DNA of 64,000 nucleotides from Brenneria goodwinii (GCF_002291445.1 NZ_CP014137.1:310001-374000), one strand, 5' to 3'; counted from the first letter of the stretch, positions 9,843-22,401 are shown. The notes: generated from the sequence alone by a model not told the origin. Numbers and translations: made by a program.

Positions 9843-12416
9843 ATGCGTCTGGATCGTCTTACCAACAAGTTTCAACTAGCCCTCGCCGATGCCCAATCTT
9901 TAGCCCTCGGGAGAGATCACCAATTTATCGAACCCCTTCACATGATGAGCGCTCTGCTTAATCAGGAAGGTGGTACAGTCGGCCCGCTTCTGACTGCGGC
10001 CGGCGCCAATGTTCCTCACTTGAAAACCGAGATCGATCATGCGATAGCACGCTTGCCTCAGGTGGAAGGCACTGGGGGCGATGTTCAGCCATCCAGCGAA
10101 TTGGTTCGTACCTTGAATGTGTGTGACAAACTGGCGCAGAAGCGCGGTGATACCTTTATTTCCTCTGAGCTTTTTGTGCTGGCCGTGCTGGATTCGCACA
10201 GTACGCTTAGTGACATGATTAAAAATACGGGGGCGACACAGGAAAGCGTTACCAAGGCAATTGATCAAATAAGAGGAGGCGAACAAGTGAATGATCAAGG
10301 CGCCGAGGACCAACGGCAAGCATTAAAAAAATATACTATCGACCTGACCGAGCGTGCGGAACAAGGCAAGCTGGATCCGGTGATTGGCCGTGATGAAGAA
10401 ATTCGCCGTACCATTCAGGTGTTACAACGCCGGACGAAAAATAACCCGGTATTAATCGGTGAGCCTGGCGTGGGTAAAACAGCCATTGTTGAAGGCTTGG
10501 CGTTGCGTATCGTTAATGGCGAAGTGCCGGAAGGTTTAAAGAACAAACGTGTTCTCTCGCTGGATATGGGGTCACTGGTCGCCGGCGCTAAATATCGTGG
10601 GGAATTTGAAGAGCGGTTAAAAGGCGTGCTTACCGACTTATCCAAACAGGAAGGGAGCGTCATCCTGTTTATTGATGAGCTCCACACAATGGTAGGGGCG
10701 GGTAAAGCCGACGGCGCCATGGATGCCGGAAACATGCTGAAACCAGCCTTGGCTCGGGGTGAGTTGCATTGCGTCGGCGCCACGACGCTGGATGAATATC
10801 GCCAGTATGTCGAAAAAGACGCGGCGCTGGAGCGTCGTTTCCAGAAAGTGTTCGTTGCTGAGCCAACGGTAGAAGATACCATCGCCATTTTACGTGGTCT
10901 TAAAGAACGTTATGAACTGCACCACCATGTGCAGATTACCGATCCGGCAATTGTAGCCGCGGCGACACTGTCTCATCGCTATATTGCAGATCGTAAGCTG
11001 CCAGACAAGGCGATCGACCTGATTGATGAGGCGGCTTCCAGCATCCGTATTCAGATTGACTCAAAGCCAGAACCGCTGGATCGTCTGGATCGCCGTATCA
11101 TTCAGCTAAAGCTGGAACAGCAGGCGCTGAAAAAAGAGTCGGATGAAGCCAGCCAGAAACGTTTAGAGTTGTTAAATACCGAGCTTGAAGAAAAAGAACG
11201 TGAGTACTCCAAGCTGGAAGAGGAGTGGAAAGCGGAAAAAGCCTCACTTACCGGGACTCAGAATATTAAGGCGGCTTTGGAACAGGCGAAAATATCGCTG
11301 GAACAGGCCCGTCGCCAAGGTGACCTGGGGCAGATGTCCGAAATCCAATACGGCAAAATTCCTGAACTGGAAAAACAGCTGGCGGCGGCAACGCAGCTTG
11401 AAGGTAAAACCATGCATCTGTTACGTAACCGCGTTACGGATACTGAAATAGCCGAAGTGCTTGCCCGCTGGACCGGTATTCCTGTGTCCAGAATGTTGGA
11501 AAGTGAACGTGAAAAATTGCTAAGAATGGAAGAGGCGCTGCACCAGCGCGTAATAGGACAGGATGAAGCTGTCGAAGCGGTGTCGAACTCCATCCGACGC
11601 AGTCGTGCCGGTTTGTCCGATCCCAATCGTCCAATTGGTTCTTTCCTGTTTCTTGGGCCGACTGGGGTAGGTAAAACAGAACTGTGTAAAACGTTGGCCT
11701 CTTTCCTGTTCGACAGTGACGATGCGATGGTTCGTATCGACATGTCTGAGTTTATGGAAAAACACTCGGTGTCGCGTTTGGTCGGGGCGCCTCCGGGATA
11801 TGTGGGTTATGAAGAAGGCGGCTACTTGACTGAAGCCGTCCGTCGCCGTCCTTACTCGGTGATTCTGCTGGATGAAATCGAGAAGGCGCATCCAGATGTG
11901 TTCAATATTCTGCTGCAGGTCTTGGATGACGGGCGTCTGACCGACGGCCAGGGGCGTACAGTCGACTTCCGCAACACGGTGGTGATTATGACGTCAAACC
12001 TTGGTTCCGATCTGATTCAGGAACGCTTTGGCGAACGGAGCTATGCAGAGATGCGCGGTATGGTGCTTGAGGTGGTTAGTCATAGCTTCCGTCCTGAGTT
12101 TATCAACCGTATAGATGAAGTGGTGGTATTCCATCCTCTGGGGCGGAAACATATCAGCTCTATCGCCAAGATTCAGCTACAGCGTTTGTATAAACGTCTT
12201 GAAGAGCGCGGTTACCATGTGACCATAACAGACGCGGCGCTGGAACGCTTGGGAGAAATCGGTTTTGATCCGGTCTATGGCGCGCGTCCGCTTAAAAGGG
12301 CGATACAGCAACTGATCGAAAACCCGTTGGCTCAGCAGATTCTGTCCGGCAAGTTGATACCCGGTAAACCGGTTACGCTGGATGTTGATGGAGAGAATAT
12401 CGTCGCTCGCCAATAA
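9843..12416 (+). CDS. clpB: ATP-dependent disaggregase ClpB
   Basis: A hexameric AAA+ chaperone that rescues aggregated proteins with DnaK. From the ATG at 9843 it has 857 aa, the E. coli length; GGGAGG lies just upstream. Domains: Clp-N repeats (1-145), NBD1 with Walker A GEPGVGKT (about 206-213) and [15 protein letters not shown], a coiled-coil middle domain (about 410-530), and NBD2 with GPTGVGKT (about 605-612) and arginine-finger and sensor motifs. An internal GTG start at codon 149 (10287), with GAGGAGG seven bases before it, would give the shorter ClpB form known in E. coli. A sigma-32 promoter precedes the gene. Confidence 0.97.
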   Translation: MRLDRLTNKFQLALADAQSLALGRDHQFIEPLHMMSALLNQEGGTVGPLLTAAGANVPHLKTEIDHAIARLPQVEGTGGDVQPSSELVRTLNVCDKLAQKRGDTFISSELFVLAVLDSHSTLSDMIKNTGATQESVTKAIDQIRGGEQVNDQGAEDQRQALKKYTIDLTERAEQGKLDPVIGRDEEIRRTIQVLQRRTKNNPVLIGEPGVGKTAIVEGLALRIVNGEVPEGLKNKRVLSLDMGSLVAGAKYRGEFEERLKGVLTDLSKQEGSVILFIDELHTMVGAGKADGAMDAGNMLKPALARGELHCVGATTLDEYRQYVEKDAALERRFQKVFVAEPTVEDTIAILRGLKERYELHHHVQITDPAIVAAATLSHRYIADRKLPDKAIDLIDEAASSIRIQIDSKPEPLDRLDRRIIQLKLEQQALKKESDEASQKRLELLNTELEEKEREYSKLEEEWKAEKASLTGTQNIKAALEQAKISLEQARRQGDLGQMSEIQYGKIPELEKQLAAATQLEGKTMHLLRNRVTDTEIAEVLARWTGIPVSRMLESEREKLLRMEEALHQRVIGQDEAVEAVSNSIRRSRAGLSDPNRPIGSFLFLGPTGVGKTELCKTLASFLFDSDDAMVRIDMSEFMEKHSVSRLVGAPPGYVGYEEGGYLTEAVRRRPYSVILLDEIEKAHPDVFNILLQVLDDGRLTDGQGRTVDFRNTVVIMTSNLGSDLIQERFGERSYAEMRGMVLEVVSHSFRPEFINRIDEVVVFHPLGRKHISSIAKIQLQRLYKRLEERGYHVTITDAALERLGEIGFDPVYGARPLKRAIQQLIENPLAQQILSGKLIPGKPVTLDVDGENIVARQ

Positions 12417-12443
12417 TCTTTTCTTTTTAACTTAATGTGGGCA

Positions 12444-12480
12444 AAAACGGGGGAAATAATCTATTTCTCCCGTTTTCTTT
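12444..12480 (+). terminator. Terminator of clpB
   Basis: A long stem from 12444-12458 to 12462-12476 (AAAACGGG..GAAATA / TATTTC.CCCGTTTT) with an ATC loop is followed by CTTTTG. Confidence 0.85.
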
Positions 12481-12580
12481 TGTACTGGTGTAATAACTCT
12501 CGTTTTCTGCACAAAATATTGGCTGAAAGCAGTCTTCTGACTCATTTTTGAGCGCTTGATGATTTTTTTGCATTTAGCGC

Positions 12581-12608
12581 TTGTCAGCCGCCGAGAAGTC
12601 CCTATAAT
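12581..12608 (+). promoter_or_regulatory. rrn P1 promoter
   Basis: TTGTCA (12581-12586), a 16-bp spacer and TATAAT (12603-12608) are followed by a GCGC discriminator and a CACTG start region, the layout of enterobacterial rrn P1 promoters. An AT-rich UP-like stretch lies upstream (about 12545-12575). Confidence 0.92.
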
Positions 12609-12677
12609 GCGCTCCCACTGACCCGGCAACAGCGCTTGCGCGGTTGTGCGGCGAGTCGGAAGTCAGGCAATAATTAC

Positions 12678-12705
12678 TTGACTTTCCAGCGGAAAAGCAT
12701 AGTAT
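12678..12705 (+). promoter_or_regulatory. rrn P2 promoter
   Basis: TTGACT (12678-12683), a 16-bp spacer and TAGTAT (12700-12705) lie about 97 bp downstream of P1, as in E. coli rrn operons. Confidence 0.8.
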
Positions 12706-12736
12706 ATGCCGCCCGCGCCACAGGTTAATGTGGCAC

Positions 12737-12748
12737 TGCTCTTTAACA
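12737..12748 (+). promoter_or_regulatory. rrn leader boxA antitermination site
   Basis: TGCTCTTTAACA is the canonical boxA recognised by NusB/S10, in the leader upstream of 16S. Confidence 0.9.
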
Positions 12749-12900
12749 ATTTAATCAGACAATCTGTGTGGGCACTCACAAGACCGTATCGGCAACGATA
12801 TAAAAAAGTCTTGAAGAGTGACTGACAGTAAATTCATTACGAATAAACAGTTACTAATTCTTTGAGCACAGCTATTAACTTAGCGAATCAAACAAATCTT

Positions 12901-14442
<1,542 letters not shown>

Positions 14443-14519
14443 CCAAAAGCCTGATGTAGGTAATGTGCAGTGTCCACAACAGATTGTCTGATGAAAATAA
14501 CGAGCAGAAATACCTTAAT

Positions 14520-14596
<77 letters not shown>

Positions 14597-14726
14597 ATTC
14601 TTTCCCATGCTGTGTTGTCGCCCCACTCGTTTACTGATCTGATGTAAACGTCGTGAGACGCCGCCTTGCCTGAAAAAGAATTGGGCGACTCATCATGAGA
14701 TGGGTTGATAGAGGTATAACTGATTT

Positions 14727-14802
14727 GGGGCTATAGCTCAGCTGGGAGAGCGCCTGCTTTGCACGCAGGAGGTCTGCGGTTCGATCCCGCATAGCTCCAC
14801 CA
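14727..14802 (+). tRNA. alaT: tRNA-Ala (TGC)
   Basis: A 76-nt cloverleaf with encoded CCA, anticodon TGC at 14760-14762, second tRNA of the spacer. Confidence 0.97.
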
Positions 14803-14849
14803 TATAAAGACTTCAGAGCGTATTGGGAACAGTATGCTGTGAAGTATTA

Positions 14850-14861
14850 TGCTCTTTAACA
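14850..14861 (+). promoter_or_regulatory. boxA in the 16S-23S spacer
   Basis: TGCTCTTTAACA is repeated upstream of 23S, as usual for rrn spacer antitermination. Confidence 0.85.
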
Positions 14862-15538
14862 ATCTGGAACAAGCTGAAATTTGAAACGATGCGGCTAAAC
14901 ATATCTCTCCGTGTAGTACTGAGATGTGATTTGGTTGTATCAGAGTCTCTCAAATAATCGCAGCGCGAACGTGTTTTACGAAACACCTTCGGGTTGTGAG
15001 GTTAAGCGACTAAGCGTACACGGTGGATGCCTAGGCAGTCAGAGGCGATGAAGGGCGTGCTAATCTGCGAAAAGCGTCGGCAAGGTGATATGAACCGTTA
15101 TACCCGACGATACCCGAATGGGGAAACCCAGTGTGTTTCGACACACTATCATCACATGAATACATAGTGTGATGAGGCGAACCGGGGGAACTGAAACATC
15201 TCAGTACCCCGAGGAAAAGAAATCAACCGAGATTCCCCCAGTAGCGGCGAGCGAACGGGGAGGAGCCCAGAGTCTGCATCAGCTTGTGTGTCAGTGGAAG
15301 CGTCTGGAAAGTCGCACAACAAAGGGTGACAGTCCCGTACACGAAGATGCACAAGTTGTGAGCTCGATGAGTAGGGCGGGACACGAGATATCCTGTCTGA
15401 AGATGGGGGGACCATCCTCCAAGGCTAAATACTCCTGACTGACCGATAGTGAACCAGTACCGTGAGGGAAAGGCGAAAAGAACCCCGGCGAGGGGAGTGA
15501 AATAGAACCTGAAACCGTGTACGTACAAGCAGTGGGAG

Positions 15539-15656
15539 CCCCACCACCAAAACACTTCCGGGCCGAAAGGCGATGCGGATGTCGAGGTGACGGTTGTCAT
15601 CGCGTTTTTTGCGATGAGCAACACACAAAACAAGCAGTGAGTGTTTTGGGGTGGGG
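15539..15656 (+). other. 23S rRNA intervening sequence, helix 25
   Basis: E. coli has a 14-nt hairpin tip between GGGAG and TGACTGCG. Here the same flanks enclose 118 nt. The ends pair (CCCCACCACCAAAACACT with AGTGTTTTGGGGTGGGG), giving a long stem suited to RNase III. Confidence 0.88.
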
Positions 15657-16077
15657 TGACTGCGTACCTTTTGTATAATGGGTCAGCGACTTATATTCTG
15701 TAGCAAGGTTAACCGAATAGGGGAGCCGCAGGGAAACCGAGTCTTAACTGGGCGTTAAGTTGCAGGGTATAGACCCGAAACCCGGTGATCTAGCCATGGG
15801 CAGGTTGAAGGTTGGGTAACACTAACTGGAGGACCGAACCGACTAATGTTGAAAAATTAGCGGATGACTTGTGGCTGGGGGTGAAAGGCCAATCAAACCG
15901 GGAGATAGCTGGTTCTCCCCGAAAGCTATTTAGGTAGCGCCTCGTGAATTCATCTTCGGGGGTAGAGCACTGTTTCGACTAGGGGGTCATCCCGACTTAC
16001 CAACTCGATGCAAACTGCGAATACCGAAGAATGTTATCACGGGAGACACACGGCGGGTGCTAACGTCCGTCGTGAAG

Positions 16078-16110
<33 letters not shown>

Positions 16111-16157
16111 AAAGTCATGGTTAAGTGGGAAACGATGTGGGAAGGCCCAGACAGCCA

Positions 16158-16189
<32 letters not shown>

Positions 16190-16272
16190 GAAAGCGTAAT
16201 AGCTCACTGGTCGAGTCGGCCTGCGCGGAAGATGTAACGGGGCTAAACCATGCACCGAAGCTGCGGCAGCGA

Positions 16273-16372
16273 ACGTATCACCCAAGACAATTTGGCGATG
16301 TGGAATGACGATTGATGGCGCGAAGCGACATCAATGCGTTTTACAAAGTCGAGTTGGCTTAGGGATACGTTC
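16273..16372 (+). other. 23S rRNA intervening sequence, helix 45
   Basis: Between GCGGCAGCGA and GTTGGGTAGG E. coli has about 12 nt; here there are 100. The ends pair (ACGTATCaCC with GGgATACGT), extending helix 45. Confidence 0.86.
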
Positions 16373-17078
16373 GTTGGGTAGGGGAGCGTTCTGTAAGCCG
16401 TTGAAGGTGGCCTGTGAGGGTTGCTGGAGGTATCAGAAGTGCGAATGCTGACATAAGTAACGATAATGCGGGTGAAAAACCCGCACGCCGGAAGACCAAG
16501 GGTTCCTGTCCAACGTTAATCGGGGCAGGGTGAGTCGACCCCTAAGGCGAGGCCGAAAGGCGTAGTCGATGGGAAACGGGTTAATATTCCCGTACTGGTT
16601 GTTACTGCGAAGGGGGGACGGAGAAAGCTAGGTTAGCCGGGCGACGGTTGTCCCGGTTTAAGCGTGCAGGTGGGTGTTTTTGGTAAATCCGGAACACTGT
16701 TAACACTGAGGCGTGATGACGAGTCACTACGGTGATGAAGTAACCGATGCTACGCTTCCAGGAAAAGCCTCTAAGCTCTAGGTAACAATCAATCGTACCC
16801 CAAACCGACACAGGTGGTCAGGTAGAGAATACTCAGGCGCTTGAGAGAACTCGGGTGAAGGAACTAGGCAAAATGGTGCCGTAACTTCGGGAGAAGGCAC
16901 GCTGGATTTGGTGAAGTCCCTTGCGGATGGAGCTGAGACCAGTCGCAGATACCAGCTGGCTGCAACTGTTTAATAAAAACACAGCACTGTGCAAACACGA
17001 AAGTGGACGTATACGGTGTGACGCCTGCCCGGTGCCGGAAGGTTAATTGATGGGGTAAGCTTTCGGGCGAAGCTCTTG

Positions 17079-17176
<98 letters not shown>

Positions 17177-17434
17177 GGCCAGGCTGTCTCCACCCGAGAC
17201 TCAGTGAAATTGAACTCGCTGTGAAGATGCAGTGTACCCGCGGCAAGACGGAAAGACCCCGTGAACCTTTACTATAGCTTGACACTGAACCTTGAGCCTT
17301 GATGTGTAGGATAGGTGGGAGGCTTTGAAGTGTGGACGCCAGTCTGCATGGAGCCAACCTTGAAATACCACCCTTTAATGTTTGATGTTCTAACGTGGGC
17401 CCCTGAGCGGGGTTGCGGACAGTGTCTGGTGGGT

Positions 17435-17477
<43 letters not shown>

Positions 17478-17600
17478 ACGAAGGTTAGCTAATCCTGGTC
17501 GGACATCAGGAGGTTAGTGCAAAGGCATAAGCTAGCTTGACTGCGAGAGTGACGGCTCGAGCAGGTGCGAAAGCAGGTCTTAGTGATCCGGTGGTTCTGC

Positions 17601-17654
<54 letters not shown>

Positions 17655-17683
17655 ACCGCCCAAGAGTTCATATCGACGGCGGT

Positions 17684-17726
<43 letters not shown>

Positions 17727-17727
17727 T

Positions 17728-17761
<34 letters not shown>

Positions 17762-17838
17762 TGGTACGCGAGCTGGGTTTAGAACGTCGTGAGACAGTTC
17801 GGTCCCTATCTGCCGTGGGCGTTGGAAGATTGAGAGGG

Positions 17839-17870
<32 letters not shown>

Positions 17871-18204
17871 GCACCACTGGTGTACGGGTTGTGATGCCAA
17901 TTGCATTGCCCGGTAGCTAAGTGCGGAAGAGATAACCGCTGAAAGCATCTAAGCGGGAAACTTGCCTCGAGATGAGTCTTCCCTGGGACTTTGAGTCCCC
18001 TGAAGGGCCGTTGAAGACGACGACGTAGATAGGCCGGGTGTGTAAGCGCAGCGATGCGTTGAGCTAACCGGTACTAATGACCCGAGAGGCTTAACCTTAC
18101 AACACCGAAGGTGTTTTGAGAGCGACTCACAATAAAATCAGCTTGTTCAAAGATTGGTTCTGATGGTTGCAGAGAAAACTGCGACGGTTGGGATAAAACG
18201 AATT

Positions 18205-18324
18205 TGCCTGGCGGCGATAGCGCGGTGGTCCCACCTGACCCCATGCCGAACTCAGAAGTGAAACGCCGAAGCGCCGATGGTAGTGTGGGGTCTCCCCATG
18301 TGAGAGTAGGGAACTGCCAGGCAT
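18205..18324 (+). rRNA. rrf: 5S ribosomal RNA
   Basis: 120 nt from TGCCTGGCGG to CTGCCAGGCAT, with the terminal stem intact and close identity to E. coli 5S. Confidence 0.98.
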
Positions 18325-18440
18325 CAAACACGGATTATCGGATTGACCTTCGATAGTCGACGGATCCCGGAAGTGGATCTGAGCAGTGGAAAGCTGGCCC
18401 TGATGGGCGGTATCAGGAAGATACACGTAACAGAATCGGT

Positions 18441-18517
18441 GGAGCGGTAGTTCAGTTGGTTAGAATACCTGCCTGTCACGCAGGGGGTCGCGGGTTCGAG
18501 TCCCGTCCGTTCCGCCA
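18441..18517 (+). tRNA. aspU: tRNA-Asp (GTC), distal rrn tRNA
   Basis: A 77-nt tRNA with encoded CCA, anticodon GTC at 18475-18477, 116 bp after 5S and before the operon terminator. It is identical to the copy at 25371. The position matches aspU of E. coli rrnH. Confidence 0.97.
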
Positions 18518-18527
18518 CTTATTGCAT

Positions 18528-18557
18528 AAGCCCTGGGTTAACCGCTCAGGGCTTTTT
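18528..18557 (+). terminator. Terminator of the rRNA operon
   Basis: Stem AAGCCCTG / CAGGGCTT (18528-18535, 18547-18554) followed by a T-run, 10 bp after tRNA-Asp. Confidence 0.88.
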
Positions 18558-18658
18558 CGCATCTGTTTTTCATAACCTCTGCGATATAAGCTGCAAATAA
18601 TCATCTAACTTATATTTGCCGTGCTATCTTCTTTTTTCCTTTGTCGTCTAACTATGCA

Positions 18659-18687
18659 TTGAAAGTCTGCTATACAATCCCTATAAC
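18659..18687 (+). promoter_or_regulatory. Predicted sigma-70 promoter of yafD
   Basis: TTGAAA (18659-18664), a 17-bp spacer and TATAAC (18682-18687), about 62 bp before the yafD start. Confidence 0.6.
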
Positions 18688-18749
18688 AGAAGTGTACCTT
18701 TGCTTTATGAAGGTGTATTTACGTACTGGAATGTATAGCAAGGCGTGGC

Positions 18750-19559
18750 GTGCGAAAAAAAACATATGCAATGAGGTACGTAGCGGGTCAGCCGGCTGAG
18801 CGTATCTTTCCACCCGGAACAATGCATCATCCGGAGCAAAAGGTGGCGTCAGGCCCGCTGCTGCTGGAGGAAGACGTTTTACGTATTATGGTGTGGAATA
18901 TCTTTAAACAGCAAAGAGTGAACTGGCTTTCTGTTTTGCAGAACTTTGGCAGGAACACGCAGTTGGTTTTACTTCAGGAAGCGCAAAGCTCACCAGAACT
19001 CATTAGCTTTGCCACCTCTAACTATCTTGCTGCCGATCAGGTGCCCGCAATCATTTTGCCGCAACACCCCTCTGGCGTGATGACGCTGTCTGCTGTTCAA
19101 CCGATGTACTGTTGTCCCTTACGAGAAAAAGAACCTCTGTTGCGTTTGTCCAAATCGGCGCTGGTGACGGTTTATTCTTTGCCCGATGGACGGCCGTTGA
19201 TGGTAGTTAACATTCACGCGGTTAATTTCAGTTTCGGCGTGGAAGTTTACAGTAAACAGCTTGAAGCTATTGGCGATCAATTGCTCTATCATCGTGGGCC
19301 AGTGATTATGGCGGGAGATTTCAATGCTTGGAGTCAGCCTCGCATTAAAGCGCTCTATCGCTTTGCCTTGAGGATGGATTTACAGGAAGTACGATTTGAT
19401 GACGATCTCCGTCGTAAGGTCTTTGGTCGTCCGCTGGATTTTGTGTTTTATCGTCAGTTAGAGGTTACCCAATCCTCCATATTGGAAACGCAGGCATCGG
19501 ATCATAATCCGTTGCTGGTCGAATTTCTGTGGAACAGCCATAAAAAAACTGCCATATAG
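18750..19559 (+). CDS. yafD: Endonuclease/exonuclease/phosphatase family protein YafD
   Basis: A 269-aa protein starting at GTG 18750 (an ATG at 18771 is the alternative). It belongs to the EEP (DNase I/Mg2+ phosphodiesterase) fold: [27 protein letters not shown] and [11 protein letters not shown] are the metal and phosphate motifs. It closely matches E. coli YafD, whose substrate is not well established. Its TAG stop lies inside the 11-bp target duplication of the neighbouring IS4, so the insertion left the coding region complete. In E. coli it also follows the rrnH-aspU end. Confidence 0.92.
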   Translation: MRKKTYAMRYVAGQPAERIFPPGTMHHPEQKVASGPLLLEEDVLRIMVWNIFKQQRVNWLSVLQNFGRNTQLVLLQEAQSSPELISFATSNYLAADQVPAIILPQHPSGVMTLSAVQPMYCCPLREKEPLLRLSKSALVTVYSLPDGRPLMVVNIHAVNFSFGVEVYSKQLEAIGDQLLYHRGPVIMAGDFNAWSQPRIKALYRFALRMDLQEVRFDDDLRRKVFGRPLDFVFYRQLEVTQSSILETQASDHNPLLVEFLWNSHKKTAI

Positions 19560-19561
19560 GC
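19551..19561. repeat. IS4 target-site duplication, left copy
   Basis: GCCATATAGGC, repeated exactly at 20990-21000. It contains the yafD stop codon and the loop of the original yafD/mltD terminator. Confidence 0.95.
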
Positions 19562-20989
19562 TAATGCCAGTCAGTTAAGCAACTGACTGGCAGTTTTACT
19601 TTGAGGCTTTGGATATTTCCAGGGCCTTTCTTTCACCACTCGGGGATAGGCTCTTTCCCGCCTTCCCGGCAGTTTGACCAACTGCGCCATGCTTTCCATA
19701 TCCCGTATAAGTTCAGGGATGCGACCCGGCGAGGCTCCCTGTAATGTCATCAACATCCGCATGACCAGGCCACATGATCCCGAGAAGCTCAACTGATTTG
19801 GCCAGTAACCTTTCAGACTCGCCGCCATTTTTATCATCTGATACCTGACCAGATTGTAGGCCAGCAGCACTCCCCACAGTTCCTGCTCAACCAACTCCGG
19901 CTTTTTACTTCTAAGCGTCAGCCTGTTTTGCTGCATTGTCTGCTTGATTTCACGATAGCCCAGTTCGATTTCCCACCGATGGCTGTACAGCTCCGTCATC
20001 TCCCCACCCGGATAACGCATCGCATCCGTCATCGATGTCAGCAGATAATACGTTTTCCCCTTGCGGCTCAATGTCAGCAGTCGGGCCGTTATCGCTTTAT
20101 TCAGTTCCGGCCATTTTTTTCTCGACTGAGGCGAGGTCTTGAGGGTAATTAACTATCACCTTTACCCAACCGCCGGATTTCCTCGTACTGAGCGCCCTTC
20201 TTCAGCGGTATCATCCAGTGACGCTCTGTCCCCCTGCGGCTCCAGGCATCAAGTAATCCCAGTGAGTAATACCCCTTATCGAACAGCGTCAGCGTATTGT
20301 CACCCGTCTGGCTTATAAGCTGCTCTGCCAGCGTATACTCGCTTTCTTTCATCGTGCCGAAGGCGGCAGCGGTAAGAAGATGACTGGTCAGCTCCATCTG
20401 GCAAACCATTTTCACCTGAGGATAAGCCCCGGGCTGACCACCAAAATGCTGTCGGGGGAACGCCGCGTCATTTTCTGGCGTATCCTGAGTTCTCCAGACC
20501 ACGCCATCCACAGCCACCAATGTCAGTCCACACCAGTGCGGATGAGTGACTGAGGCGTGCCACAGTTGCGCAGTCTGTGTAAAAACACGCCGGACAGCGT
20601 CACTTCCCAGCCGCTGGCGAGCCTGAATCACGGCGCTGGGGGCAACGAAGGGGCGATTACCGGGCAACATGATATCCAGTCGGTTGACAATCTGATGAAG
20701 CGGTTCTTTACGTTCAAGCGCCATGCCGACAACGCACCAGACCATCATTTCCAGAGGAAGACGACGCTTGCGCAGGGTGACCGTGCCGGATTCGGTCAGA
20801 CAACGGGCAATCAATTCCGGGTCAAGAAACTCGCCTAGAGATGTCAATGGGTTACGGGTGGAGTCGTAACAGGATACCAGGTTGAGAGCCTGAGCAATTT
20901 GCATAATAAAAAAATCCGGAAACCATGAGATTTCCGGATTCTTACACAACCACTGGATCGTTCAACCGATCCTTAACTGATCGGCATTA
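19562..20989 (-). mobile_element. IS4 insertion sequence, complete ends, inactive transposase
   Basis: A 1428-bp element bounded by 18-bp inverted repeats: TAATGCCAGTCAGTTAAG (19562-19579), and TAATGCCGATCAGTTAAG read from the other end (20972-20989), differing at two positions. It is flanked by a perfect 11-bp target duplication GCCATATAGGC (19551-19561 and 20990-21000). Size, ends and transposase match E. coli IS4. Internal hairpins lie near each end: 19566-19591 (GCCAGTCAGTT / AACTGACTGGC, then AGTTTTA) and 20955-20972 (GGATCG / CGATCC). They could terminate or shield against outside transcription. Confidence 0.95.
19571..20904 (-). pseudogene. IS4 transposase, disrupted by a one-base frameshift
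   Basis: The first part (ATG at 20904 to TAA at 20149) holds the IS4 N-terminus, the first DDE aspartate (LVAVDGVVW) and the second (LFDKGYYS), ending LGKGDS-stop. The rest continues in another frame down to 19571 and contains the catalytic-glutamate region HRWEIELGYREIKQ. Adding one T near 20150-20154 restores the expected GDSLI.LKTSPQ reading. The closeness to IS4 otherwise suggests recent inactivation, or a sequencing error at this point. Confidence 0.9.
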
Positions 20990-21000
20990 GCCATATAGGC
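20990..21000. repeat. IS4 target-site duplication, right copy
   Basis: GCCATATAGGC directly after the right inverted repeat, followed by AGTTTTTATG, the right half of the split terminator. Confidence 0.95.
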
Positions 21001-21018
21001 AGTTTTTATGTAATGCAG

Positions 21019-22401
21019 TTACGATTCAGGGCGCGTGTTTTTACTGATGTAAAGCGTCAAACGATCGCCTGGTTGGATATTGGCATTTTTGATGACTGAA
21101 TTCCAACGCATAACATCAGCAATGTTTACACCATGACGTTTGGCAATACTGGAAAGCGAATCACCTTTGCGTACCTGATAGGTGATTGACCCTGCTTTAT
21201 CGCCGCTGTCAACGTTAGACACTTGAGCAACCTGCAATGTTTGGCCAACTTTCAGTGCATGTGTATTGCGCAGGTTGTTCCAACTTTGCAAATCTTTCGT
21301 GCTGACGTTCAGCCGTGCGGCAATCGTAGATAATGTATCGCCAGAGCGAACCTTATACTGCGATTCCTGCGTTGACGACTGCGCCAAGCGTGTTGCTGGC
21401 TGTATGGCTGCGATATCGCTATCTGCCAGTGAGTCCTTCAACTGCTCGACGTGAGCCTTCGGCACCATGACATAATGTGGGCCATTAGGTGCGGTCACAT
21501 TACGTTTGTAGCCTGGATTGTAGCTCTTCAGTTTATTCAACGACAGACCAGCCATTTCTGCTGCTTGCGTCAACTGCATCTGTTGCCCAAGATCAACCCT
21601 GGCCAATGCTCGGCTTTCGTTGGGTTTGGGCAGGCTAACACCGTATTTTTTACTATTCTTGAGAATATCGCTCAAGGCCAGCATCTTTGGAACATAGATT
21701 GACGTTTCACGTGGTAACGCCAATGCCCAGAATTCCGTTGATAGTCCTTTCGCTTTATTCGCTTTCATGGCCTTCATGACGCGACCTTCACCGCTGTTGT
21801 AAGCTGCGACAGTTAATAACCAGTCACCGTCAAACATGCTGTTAAGGCGTTGCATCATATCCAGGGCGGCGGTTGTCGATGCAACAACATCACGACGTCC
21901 GTCATACCACTGGTTTTGTTTCAAACCATAATTACGCCCCGTGCCAGGGATAATCTGCCATAGCCCTGCGGCGTTGGCGGATGATGTGGCGTGTGGGTCA
22001 AAAGCGCTCTCCACTATGGGTAGCAGTACCAGTTCCATCGGCATCTTACGTTGCTTAATCTGCTCGACAATCCAGTACATGTACGGCTCTGCCCGTAATG
22101 TTACATCGTGGAGATAGCTCTTATTTTTTAAATAACGCATTTTTTGTTCGCGGATCCGGGCGTTATCCGGAACCTCCATCTTCAGCTCGTCGCCAATGAA
22201 GTTCCACAGATCCTGTTGCGCGATGCTGTCATCATCCAGCCATCGCGCCGAGGTCTCTCGACCCTCTGCGTACTTTACTGCTTCACTTTGACTTGCCGAA
22301 GACAGGCTCTGTGCATGCTGCTTCGGTTGGGAGGTATCGTAAGGCGGTACCTGGCAACCGGCCAGCAAGACTGAGGCGAGTATTATCGCTCTAGCCTTCA
22401 T
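21019..22401 (-). CDS. mltD: Membrane-bound lytic murein transglycosylase D
   Basis: Cleaves peptidoglycan glycan strands to 1,6-anhydro products at the outer membrane. It has 460 aa with lipobox LLAGC (Cys16). The SLT domain has its catalytic Glu at about 131 (LLPIVESAFDP), then AAGLWQIIPGTGRNYGL and AAYNSGEGRV. Two LysM repeats follow at about 347-389 (YKVRSGDTLSTIA) and 404-452 (YQVRKGDSLSSIA). Its downstream terminator has been split by IS4, so its transcript probably now runs into the IS in the sense direction of the transposase. Confidence 0.96.
   Translation of the reverse strand: MKARAIILASVLLAGCQVPPYDTSQPKQHAQSLSSASQSEAVKYAEGRETSARWLDDDSIAQQDLWNFIGDELKMEVPDNARIREQKMRYLKNKSYLHDVTLRAEPYMYWIVEQIKQRKMPMELVLLPIVESAFDPHATSSANAAGLWQIIPGTGRNYGLKQNQWYDGRRDVVASTTAALDMMQRLNSMFDGDWLLTVAAYNSGEGRVMKAMKANKAKGLSTEFWALALPRETSIYVPKMLALSDILKNSKKYGVSLPKPNESRALARVDLGQQMQLTQAAEMAGLSLNKLKSYNPGYKRNVTAPNGPHYVMVPKAHVEQLKDSLADSDIAAIQPATRLAQSSTQESQYKVRSGDTLSTIAARLNVSTKDLQSWNNLRNTHALKVGQTLQVAQVSNVDSGDKAGSITYQVRKGDSLSSIAKRHGVNIADVMRWNSVIKNANIQPGDRLTLYISKNTRPES

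Noticed and set aside
15152..15633. ORFs of 87-136 aa inside the 23S rRNA gene, including ones crossing the helix 25 insert
   Set aside because: They lie within rRNA. The insert has an RNA hairpin structure and no coding signal, so I do not regard it as an encoded endonuclease.
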